Assembly: GCF_946902915.1 (NCBI RefSeq)
Contig: NZ_CAMPPY010000001.1
Location: 186,001-250,000 of the forward strand
Reading direction: 5' to 3'
Source: Streptococcus sp. Marseille-Q5986
GTDB lineage: Bacteria > Bacillota > Bacilli > Lactobacillales > Streptococcaceae
DNA: 64,000 nt
Made by a program: the position numbers and the translations under genes. Each line of letters starts with the position of its first letter. The first letter of the stretch is position 1. The notes beneath the pieces were generated by a model. The model searched no databases and was not told where the DNA came from. It saw only the letters and a program-made list of their open reading frames with translations. Shown piece by piece: positions 54,715 to 64,000 of this stretch.

Positions 54715-57700
54715 ATGAAAAAAGTACAGTATTGTCATTAACCACAGCTGCAGTTATTTTAGCAGCATATGTCCCAAATGAGGTAGTTTTAGCAGACACA
54801 TCTAGCTCTGAAGATGCTTTAACTATCTCTGATGAAGAAAAAGTAGTAGGTAAACAAAAAGAAAACAAAGAAAAACTTGAAGATGTTCATAATGCTAAGG
54901 AAACTTCACAGGATACTGAAGAGAAGAAAACAACGGTTATTGAGGAAAAAGAAGTTGTTAGTAAAGAATCTGTGATAGATAACAAAACTAGCAATGAAGA
55001 AGAAAAAATCAAAGAAGATTCTAATCAATCCCAAGGAGATAAAGCGGACTCGTCTGCAAGTAAAGACCCAGAAAGTCCCAAAAAAGAGGATAAAGTTATC
55101 TATATTGCTGAATTTAAAGATAAAGAATCTGGAGAAAAAGCAATCAAGGAACTATCCAATCTTAAGAATACAAAAGTTTTATATACTTATGATACGGTTT
55201 TAATGGTAGTGCGATTGAAACAACCCAAGATAACTTGGACAAAATGAAACTAATAGAAGGTATTTCATCGGTTGAAAGGGCACAAAAAGTCCAACCAATG
55301 ATGAATCATGCTAGAAAGGAGATTGGAGTTGAGGAGGCAATCGATTATCTGAAGGCCATTAATGCTCCATTTGGGAAAAACTTTGATGGTCGGGGTATGG
55401 TCATTTCAAACATCGATACTGGGACTGATTATAGACATAAAGCTATGAGAATCGATGATGATGCCAAAGCCTCAATGAGATTTAAAAAAGAAGACTTAAA
55501 AGGTACTGATAAAAATTTCTGGTTGAGTGATAAAATTCCTCATGCTTTCAATTATTATAATGGCGGTAAAATCACTGTAGAAAAATATGATGATGGAAGG
55601 GATTATTTTGACCCACATGGGATGCATATTGCAGGGATTCTTGCGGGAAATGATACTGAACAAGATATCAAAAACTTTAACGGCATAGATGGAATTGCCC
55701 CTAATGCACAGATATTCTCTTATAAAATGTACTCTGACGCTGGATCTGGATTCGCAGGGGATGAAACAATGTTTCATGCTATTGAAGATTCCATCAAACA
55801 CAATGTCGATGTTGTTTCGGTATCATCTGGCTTTACGGGAACAGGCCTTGTAGGTGAGAAATATTGGCAAGCTATTAGAGCGTTAAGAAAAGCAGGCATT
55901 CCAATGGTTGTCGCTACGGGTAACTATGCGACTTCTGCTTCAAGTTCTTCTTGGGATTTAGTAGCAAATAATCATCTGAAAATGACAGACACTGGAAATG
56001 TAACACGAACTGCAGCACATGAAGATGCGATAGCGGTCGCATCTGCTAAAAATCAAACAGTTGAGTTTGACAAAGTTAAGATTGGAGGAGAAAGTTTTAA
56101 ATACAGAAATATAGGTGCCTTTTTCGATAAGAATAAAATAATAACAAATGAAAATGGATCAAAAGCTCCTAGTAAATTAAAATTTGTATATATAGGTAAA
56201 GGTCGATACAAAGACTTGATAGGATTGGATCTTAAGGGCAAAATTGCAGTAATGGATAGAATTTATACAAAGGATTTAAAAAATGCTTTTAAACGAGCTA
56301 CGAATAAGGGTGCACGCGCCATTATGGTTGTAAATACTGTAAATTACTACAATAGAGATAATTGGACAGAGCTTCCAGCTATGGGATATGAAGCGGATGA
56401 AGGGACTACTAGTCAAGTTTTTTCAATTTCAGGAGATGATGGTGTAAAGTTATGGAACATGATTAACCCTGATAAAAAAACTGAAGTCAAAAGAAATAAT
56501 AAAGAAGATTTTAAAGATAAATTGGAGCAATACTATCCAATTGATATGGCAAGCTATAATTCTAATAAACCGAATGTAGGTGATGAAAAAGAGATTGACT
56601 TTAAGTTTGCACCTGACACAGACAAAGAACTTTATAAAGAAGATATCATCGTTCCAGCAGGGTCCACATCTTGGGGGCCAAGAATAGATTTACTTTTAAA
56701 ACCGGATGTTTCAGCACCTGGTAAAAATATTAAATCCACTCTGAATGTCATTAATGGGAAATCAACTTATGGCTATATGTCAGGAACCAGTATGGCAACT
56801 CCAATCGTGGCAGCTTCTACTGTTTTGATTAGACCGAAGTTAAAGGAAATGCTTGAAAGACCTGTATTGAAAAATCTTGAGGGAGATGACAAAATAGACC
56901 TTACAAGTCTTACAAAAATAGCCCTACAAAATACTGCACGACCTATGATGGATGCAACTTCTTGGAAAGAAAAAAGTCAATACTTTGCATCACCTAGACA
57001 ACAGGGAGCAGGGCTAATTAATGTTGCCAATGCTTTGAGAAATGAAGTTGTAGCGACTTTCAAAAACAGGGATTCTAAAGGTTTGGTAAACTCTTATGGT
57101 TCTATTTCTCTTAAAGAAATAAAAGGAGAAGAAAAATATTTTACAGTTAAGCTTCACAATACATCAGACAGACCTTTAACCTTTAAGGTTTCAGCATCAG
57201 CGATAACTACAGATTCTCTAACTGACAGATTAAAACTGGATGAAACATATAAAGACGAAAAATCTCCAGATGGTAAGCAAATTGTTCCAGAAATTCACCC
57301 AGAAAAAATCAAAGGAGCAAATATCACATTTGAGCATGACACTTTCACTATAGGCCCAAATTCCAGCTTTGATTTAAATGCGGTTATAAATGTCGGGGAG
57401 GCTAAAAACAAAAATAAATTTGTAGAATCATTTATTCGTTTTGAGTCAGTGGAAGAAATGGAAGCTCTAAACTCTAACGGGAAGAAAATAAACTTCCAAC
57501 CTTCTTTGTCGATGCCTCTAATGGGATTTGCTGGGAATTGGAACCACGAACCAATCCTTGATAAATGGGCTTGGGAAGAAGGATCAAAATCAAAAACAAT
57601 GGAAGGTTATGATGATGATGGTAAACCGAAAATTCCTGGAACCTTGAACAAGGGTATTGGTGGAGAACATGGTATAGATAAATTTAATCCAGCAGCTGTT

Positions 57701-60700
57701 ATTCAAAACAGAAAAGATAAAAATATTACATCACTAGACCAAGACCCAGACTTATTTGCCTTTAACAACCAAGGTATTCATGCAGAATCCACTAGTGGAT
57801 CTGATGTTGCTAGGGTATATCCACTTGACTCAAAGGGAGAACCACAAAGTGTTTCACTAGAAAGAGGATTAACACCTTCTCCACTTGTATTAAGAAGTGC
57901 AGAAGAAGGATTGATTTCAATAGTAAATACAAATAAAGAGGGAGAAAATCAAAGAGACTTAAAAGTCATTTCGAGAGAACACTTTATTAGAGGAATTTTA
58001 AATTCTAAAAGCAATGATGCAAAGGGAATCAAATCATCTAAACTAAAAGTTTGGGGTGACTTGAAGTGGGATGGACTCATCTATAACCCTAGAGGTAGAG
58101 AAGAAAACGAACCAGAAAGTAAGGATAACCAAGATCCAGCTACTAGGATAAGAGGACAATTTGAACCAATAGCTGAGGGTCAATACTTCTACAAATTCAA
58201 ATATAGATTAACCAAGGATTACCCATGGCAGGTTTCCTATATTCCTGTAAAAATTGATAATACAGCTCCAAAAATTATTTCAATTGATTTTTCTAATCCA
58301 AATAAAATTAAATTGATCGCAAAAGATACCTACCACAAGGTAAAGGATGAGTACAAACACGAAACCTTGTTTGCTAGAGACCAAAAAGAACATCCTGAGA
58401 AATTTGAAGAAGTAGCCAACGAAGTATGGTATGCAGGTGCAGCTCTTGTCGATGCGTATGGAGATGTTGAGAGAAATCTTGATGTAACTTACGCCGGAGA
58501 GGGTGAGGGAAGAAATAGGAAGCTTGATAAAAATGGAAATACCATCTACGAAATTAGCGGAGCAGGAGATTTAAGAGGAAAAATCATCGAAGTAATCGCC
58601 CTAGATGGCGCAAGCAACTTTACCAAAATCCATAGAATTAAATTTGCTGATAAGGCTGACAAAAATGGAATGATTTCTTATTACCTAGTAGATCCTGAGA
58701 AAGATGCTTCTTCTTACAAAAAACTAGGGGAAATTTCTGAAGATAAACTTAAAAATGCCCAAAGTCCAGAAGCCTCAAATAACGTAGAAGAAAAGAAAGA
58801 GACTGTTGAAGAAAAACCTATAGAGGGACCTTCAACTCTAGAGTTAGACAAAGAAATCTCTACTGTAAGAAACTTTGAAAATAAAGACCTAAAGAAACTC
58901 ATTAAAAAGAAATATAAGGAAGAAGAAGACTTTGTAAATGGCGGAAAAAGAAAAGTAGAGCTTGATTATCGATATGATGCTAAGGGAAATATAACTGCCT
59001 ATGTGGATGGAAGTGCTCTAGAATATGAGACTGAGAAACTTGATGATGTTAAATCAAAGCTTGGTGGTGTATTAAGCCCATCAAAGGATGGACATTTTGA
59101 AATTCTTGGAAAAGTAAGTAATGTATCCCAAAGTGCTAAGGCTTACTATGGCAATGACTTCAAATTAATAGAAATTAAGGCAAGTAAATACGACCCACAA
59201 ACAAAAACTCTAACCTTTGACTTATTCGCAAACACAAATGATGTAGTCGATGGTCTATCCTTTACGGGTGATATGAATATCCTTGTAAAAGATAAGGGTG
59301 AAACAAAAGCTAAAACTAAAATTAGAATGCCTGAAAAAAATAAGGAAACTAAAACAGAATATCCCTATGCATCAAGTTATGGGAATGTAATAGAATTAGG
59401 AGAAGGAGATCTTTCAAAAAATAAACCAAACAATTTAACTGAAATGGAATCTGGTAAAATCTATTCTGATTCAGAAAAACAACAATATCTGTTAAAGGAT
59501 AATATCATTCTAAGAAAAGGCTATGCACTAAAAGTGACTACCTATAATCCTGGAAAAACGGATATGTTAGAAGGGAATGGAGTCTATAGCAAGGAAGATA
59601 TAGCAAAAATACAAAAGGCCAATCCTAATCTAAGAGTCCTTTTAGAAACAACAATTTATGCTGATAGTAGAAATGTTAAAGATGGAAGAAGCACTCAATC
59701 AGTATTAATGTCGGCTTTGGACGGCTTTAACATTGTAAGATATCAAGTGTTTACCTTTAAAATGAATGATAAAGGGGAAGCAATTGATAAAGATGGAAAT
59801 CTTGTGACAGATTCCTCTAAACTTGTATTATTTGGTAAAGATGATAAAGAGTATCATGGGGAGGAATATTCTAATGTAGAAGCTATAAAAGAAGATGGCT
59901 CCATGTTATTTATTGATACCAAACCAGTAAACCTTTCAATGGACAAGAACTACTTTAATCCATCTAAATCTAATAAAATTTATGTACGAAATCCAGAATT
60001 TTATTTAAGAGGTAAGATTTCTGATAAGGGTGGTTTTAACTGGGAATTGAGAGTCAATGAATCGGTTGTAGATAATTATTTAATCTACGGAGATTTACAC
60101 ATTGATAACACTAGAGATTTTAACATTAAGCTTAATGTTAAAGACGGTGACATTATGGACTGGGGGATGAAAGACTATAAAGCAAACGGATTTCCAGATA
60201 AGGTAACAGATATGGATGGAAATGTTTATCTTCAAACTGGCTATAGTGATTTGAATGCGAAAGCGGTTGGAGTACACTATCAATTTTTATATGATAATGT
60301 TAAACCAGAAGTGAACATTGATCCTAAGGGAAATACAAGTATCGAATATGCTGATGGAAAATCTGTTATCTTTAACATCAATGATAAAAGAAATAATGGA
60401 TTCAATGGTGAGATTCAAGAACAACATATTTATGTAAATGGAAAAGAATATACATCATTTGATGCTATTAAACAAATAACAGACAAGACGCTAAACATTA
60501 AGATTCTTGTAAAAGATTTTGCAAGAAATACAACCGTAAAAGAATTCATTTTAAACAAAGATACGGGAGAGGTAAGCGAACTAAAACCTCATACAGTAAC
60601 TGTGACCATTCAAAATGGAAAAGAAATGAGTTCAACGATAGTGTCGGAAGAAGATTTTATTTTACCTGTCTATCAGGGTGAATTAGAAGAAGGCTATCAA

Positions 60701-61195
60701 TTTGATGGCTGGGAAATTGCTGGTTTTGAAGGGAAAAAAGACGTTGGCTATGTTCTTAATCTATCAAAAGATACCCTTATAAAACCTGTATTCAAGAAAA
60801 TAGAGGAGAAAAAGGAGGAGGAAAATAAACCTACTTTTGATGTATCGAAAAAGAAAGACAACCCACAGGTAAATTCTAGTCAATTAAATCAAAGTCATAG
60901 AAAAGAGGACTTACAAAGAGAAAATCCTTCACAAAAACCTGATTCAACTAAGGATGTTACAGCTACAGTTCCTGATAGAAATGATAAAAACTTTGAAAAT
61001 GAGAAGGAAGTTTATCTTAATGAACCAGAGAACATAGCTAATAAACATACCAATATCGATAGTAAATCGGATACTAACAATTCTGATAGATTGCCAAAAA
61101 CCGGAACAGTTAGAGAAGGTTTTACACCATTCATTGCTGGAATATTGTTTATAGTAGGATCACTCCTTGGATTGAAGAAAAAAGATCAAGATTAG
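54715..61195 (+). pseudogene. prtA: PrtA-type cell-wall subtilisin-like protease, frameshifted
   Basis: PrtA is a large LPXTG-anchored serine protease. The signal peptide would read MKKSTVLSLTTAAVILAAYV, but six A residues follow the ATG (54718-54723) where the frame needs seven. A second one-base loss at 55198-55201 (four T for five) breaks the propeptide. From 55235 a single frame of 1986 codons runs to the end. It has the catalytic Asp in SNIDTGTDYRH, His in DPHGMHIAGILAGND and Ser in GYMSGTSMATPIVAAS. A PA-like insert, an Fn3-like region, repeats of a large C-terminal region, and the sorting signal RLPKTGT with a helix and basic tail GLKKKDQD follow. The ribosome site is AAGGAATTAAA. As drawn, export is lost. 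Confidence 0.9.
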
Positions 61196-61349
61196 GACAA
61201 AAGCTATAGATGAAAAAAATGGTTTATGTACTGAGATAGTGTGATGATGAAACAGTTTTGTGAAAATAACTATTTAACATTTAATTCTTAAGTTTATGTT
61301 GATATTTATACTCTTTTAGAATGTATTAATGGGCTTAATTTAGATACCT

Positions 61350-61384
61350 AAAAAATCTTCTTATTACAAATAGGAAGATTTTTT
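61350..61384 (+). terminator. Terminator of prtA
   Basis: AAAAAATCTTC/GAAGATTTTTT perfect 11-bp stem with a 13-base loop, ending in T residues. The 150 bases between the prtA stop and this hairpin show no other feature. Confidence 0.85.
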
Positions 61385-61385
61385 G

Positions 61386-61626
61386 GATCTTTGTCAACTG
61401 TAGTGGGTTGAAGTCAGCTAATATCTAGAAAGGACAAATTTCGTCCTTTCTTTTTGATATTTAGAGCGATGAAAATCCGTTTTTTGAAGTTTTCAAAGTT
61501 CCGGAAACCAAAAGCATTGCGCTTGATAAGTTTGATGAGATTATTAGTCGCTTCTAATTTGGCGTTGGAATAGGGTAACTGAAGAGCGTTGATGATTTTC
61601 TCTTTGTCCTTGAGGAAGGTTTTAAA
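61386..61626 (-). mobile_element. ISL3-family (IS1167-like) 3' remnant B
   Basis: Minus strand reads AFKTFLKDKEKIINALQLPY, SNAKLEATNNLIKLIKRNAF, GFRNFENFKKRIFIALNIKK, then a stop: the last 80 or so residues of the transposase without a lesion. The right side carries the same element end as remnant A (TTTGTCAACTGTAGTGGGTTGAAG at 61390). The break on the upstream side is exactly at the 50-bp palindrome that begins at 61627. Confidence 0.82.
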
Positions 61627-61676
61627 GGCTCTATAATATCCATAGGGGATTTACCTATTATAAATATTATAGAGCC
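61627..61676. repeat. 50-bp palindromic repeat, copy B
   Basis: The arms GGCTCTATAATAT (61627-61639) and ATATTATAGAGCC (61664-61676) are perfect inverted repeats around 24 bases. It resembles two opposed IS ends with nothing between. The remaining bases to 61794 show only AT-rich sequence and the metC ribosome site (AAGG). Confidence 0.8.
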
Positions 61677-61794
61677 AGTTTCTCAAGAAACTATCGTTTT
61701 ATATAGTTTGAAACTATAACTAGCTCCTGAAAACAAGAAAATGAGTTGGCGAAAATAAATGATACAATAGTTACTATAGATTTGAAGGTATTGT

Positions 61795-62879
61795 ATGAGT
61801 AAAGAACTACACATTAATACAATTTTGGTCCAGGCGGGTATCAAATCAGATGAGGCAACAGGTGCCTTGGTAACGCCGCTTCATTTTTCTACAACTTATC
61901 AGCACCCAGAGTTTGGTCAGTCTACTGGATTCGACTATACTCGGACTGAAAATCTAACTCGCAGTAAGGCGGAGGAAGTCTTGGCGGCTATTGAGTCAGC
62001 AGACTATGCTTTAGCGACGAGCTCAGGAATGGCTGCGATTGTACTGGCTTTCCAGTAGGAAGTAAAGTCTTGGCTGTGCGAGATCTTTATGGGGGTTCTT
62101 TCCGTTGGTTCAACCAAGTGGAGTAGGAAGGTCGATTCCATTTTACCTATGCCAATACAGAAGAAGAGCTGATTACTGAGTTAGAAAAGGATGTGGGTGT
62201 TCTCTATATCGAAACGCCAACCAATCCCTTGATGTTGGAATTTGATATTGCAAAACTAGCCAAACTAGCTCATGCCAAGAGTGCCAATGTAGTAGTGGAC
62301 AATACCTTCTACAGTCCGATTTACCAACGTCCGATTGAAGACGGTGCGGATATTGTTCTTCATTCAGCTACCAAGTATCTAGCAGGGCACAATGATGTCT
62401 TAGCTGGGGTGGTTGTGACTAATGGTTTAGAACTATATGAACAACTTTTCTATAATCTCAATACGACAGGTGCGGTCTTGTCACTGTTGGATAGTTATCA
62501 GTTGATTCGTGGTCTCAAACCCCTGCCCCTTCGTATGGAACTTTCTACAGCCAATGCCCAAGAAGTAGTTGCTTTTTTGAAGGATTCACCTGCTGTCAAG
62601 GAAGTTCTCTATACAGGACGTGGGGGGATGATTTCCTTTAAAGTAGTGGATGAAAAGCGTATTCCTCATATTTTAAATAGCTTGAAGGTCTTCTCATTTG
62701 CAGAAAGTTTGGGTGGGGTAGAGAGTCTAATCACCTATCCGACAACTAAAACCCCTGCGGATATTCCAGCAGAAGTGCGCCATTCCTATGGATTGACAGA
62801 TGATCTCTTGCGCTTCTCAATTGGGATTGAAGATGCTAGAGATTTGATTGCGGACTTGCGACAAGTTTTGGAGGGATAA
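61795..62879 (+). pseudogene. metC: Cystathionine beta-lyase / gamma-synthase (MetC-like), broken
   Basis: The enzyme is a PLP-dependent trans-sulfuration protein acting between cysteine, cystathionine and homocysteine. The N-terminal piece reads MSKELHINTILVQAGIKSDE, STTYQHPEFGQSTGFDYTRT and ALATSSGMAAIVLAF. The C-terminal piece (from 62193) has LYIETPTNPLMLEFDIAKLA, VVVDNTFYSPIYQRP, SATKYLAGHNDVLAG with the PLP Lys, and the ending SIGIEDARDLIADLRQVLEG. A small deletion near 62053-62057, where the family has a few more residues after VLAF, shifts the frame. In the continuing frame KVLAVRDLYGGSFRWFNQVE is followed by an in-frame TAG at 62124-62126. All else looks intact. Confidence 0.87.
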
Positions 62880-62886
62880 GATAGAT

Positions 62887-64000
62887 ATGAGAAAATATGA
62901 TTTTACAAGCCTGCCCAATTGTTTTGGGCACCATACCTATAAATGGAAAGAAGTGGAAGCTGATCGAGAAGTTTTACCAGCCTAGATAGCAGATATGGAC
63001 TTTGTGGTTTTGCCTGAAGTTCGACAAGCTGTACAAGCCTACGCAGATCAGTTGGTCTATGGCTATGCTTATGCTAGTGATGTTTTGATTGAATCGGTTC
63101 AGGGCTGGGAAGCCACACAACACAGTTACCACTTTAACAAAGAGGCTCTCGTCTTTATCGAGGGTGTGGTACCAGCTATTTCAACAGCTATCCAAGCCTT
63201 TACAAAAGAAGGAGAGGCTGTTCTGATTAACACACCGGTCTATCCACCTTTTGCTCGCAGTGTCAAACTGAACAATCGCAGATTGATTACCAATCCTTTG
63301 GTGGAAAAGGATGGGCTGCTTGAGATTGACTTTGATCAGCTGGAGAAGGATTTGGTAGATGAGAATGTGAAACTTTATATTCTTTGCAATCCCCACAATC
63401 CTGGTGGATGTGTTTGGGAAAGGGAGGTCTTGAAAAGATTGGTCATCTCTGCCAAAAACATGGTGTTTTGTTGGTTTCAGATGAGATTCACCAAGATTTG
63501 GCTCTCTTTGATCACAAACACCAGTCTTTCAACACCATTGATCCCGCCTTTAAAGACTTCGCCCTTATCTTGAGCAGTGCTACTAAAACATTTAATATTG
63601 CTGGGACCAAGAATTTCTATGCAGTTATTGAAAATCCAAAGCTTCGAGTTGCTTTCCAAAAACGCCAGTTGGCCAATAACCAACATGAAATCTCAGGCTT
63701 GGGGTATTTGGAGACAGAAGCTGCCTACCGTTATGGTAAGGACTGGTTAGGAGAGTTAAAAGAAGTCATCGAGGATCGCATTAACTATGTAGTGGATGTT
63801 TTGGGCAACGAAACCAAGATTAAGGTCATGAAACCACAAGGTACCTACTTGATCTGGCTTGATTTTTCAGCCTATGACCTAACGGATGACCGCTTGCAAG
63901 AGCTTTTGAAGAATGAAGCCAAGGTTATCTTGAACCGAGGTTTGGACTTTGGGGAGGAGGGATCCCTTCATGCTCGCCTCAATGTGGCTATGCCGAAGTC
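62887..64000 (+). pseudogene. MalY/PatB-type aminotransferase / C-S lyase, broken and partial
   Basis: A fold type I PLP enzyme of the MalY/PatB group (cystathionine beta-lyase activity). It starts MRKYDFTSLPNCFGHHTYKW seven bases after the metC stop. Codon 33 is TAG (62983-62985) where the family has Trp (PAWIADMDF). The frame then reads YGYAYASDVLIESVQGWEAT and CNPHNPGGCVWEREVL to about 63432. There one G appears lost, and the next frame has GVLLVSDEIHQDLALFDHKH and ILSSATKTFNIAGTKNFYAV (PLP Lys), continuing to the window end. Both genes form a sulfur amino-acid unit that has decayed together. Confidence 0.86.

Overview
The window is a 64 kb piece of a low-GC Firmicute chromosome. It belongs to the mitis group of Streptococcus (S. 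pneumoniae / S. mitis / S. pseudopneumoniae). The evidence is the gene content and protein sequences: the four-gene folate operon with a fused folB-folK, the manLMN PTS operon, ccpA, an rpsF-ssb-rpsR operon, a DUF1827 protein, a HAD-cyclophilin fusion, and a PrtA-type LPXTG subtilase. No rRNA, tRNA or CRISPR array was seen.

Layout. 1-5780: sepM (cut by the window edge), coaD, rsmD, asnA, a Bax-inhibitor-like membrane protein and a TrmH-family methyltransferase on the minus strand, then acyP and yidC on the plus strand. 5772-7284: first copy of a dead IS1182-family element. 7316-11197: manLMN and a Cof phosphatase on the minus strand. 11388-18357: purine permease, CPBP protease, folP-folC-folE-folBK and a membrane protein. 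18404-24727: DUF960, ccpA, asparaginase, a HAD/MazG-like fusion, a universal stress protein and an aminotransferase. 24872-33814: rpmH, a dead KimA-like potassium importer, then tatD-rnmV-rsmA-rsgA-rpe-thiN-rmuC-yhaM, an RNA-processing and ribosome-maturation cluster. 34032-35187: a dead IS30-family element. 35369-41155: asnS, an MFS transporter, rpsF, ssb, a group II intron, rpsR.

From 41214 onward the DNA is mosaic. It holds a second IS1182 copy, a WYL regulator split by an IS5-family element, a truncated GyrI-like gene, a decayed glycosyltransferase/GH8 exopolysaccharide operon, an intact block (HAD-cyclophilin, cvfD, trmN6-like, GIY-YIG), IS110/ISL3/IS30 remnants, a frameshifted prtA and two decayed sulfur amino-acid genes (metC-like, malY/patB-like).

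Core genes are uniformly intact, while accessory genes carry many independent lesions, several of them one-base losses in homopolymers. Regulatory signals tie the window together. ccpA lies here, and CcpA (cre) operator matches overlap both the manLMN promoter and the ccpA promoter. Two perfect palindromes lie directly upstream of the prtA promoter where a DtxR-type metalloregulator such as PsaR could bind. Segments that are far apart in the pneumococcal reference order, as I remember it, are joined next to IS elements here, so IS-mediated rearrangement is likely.
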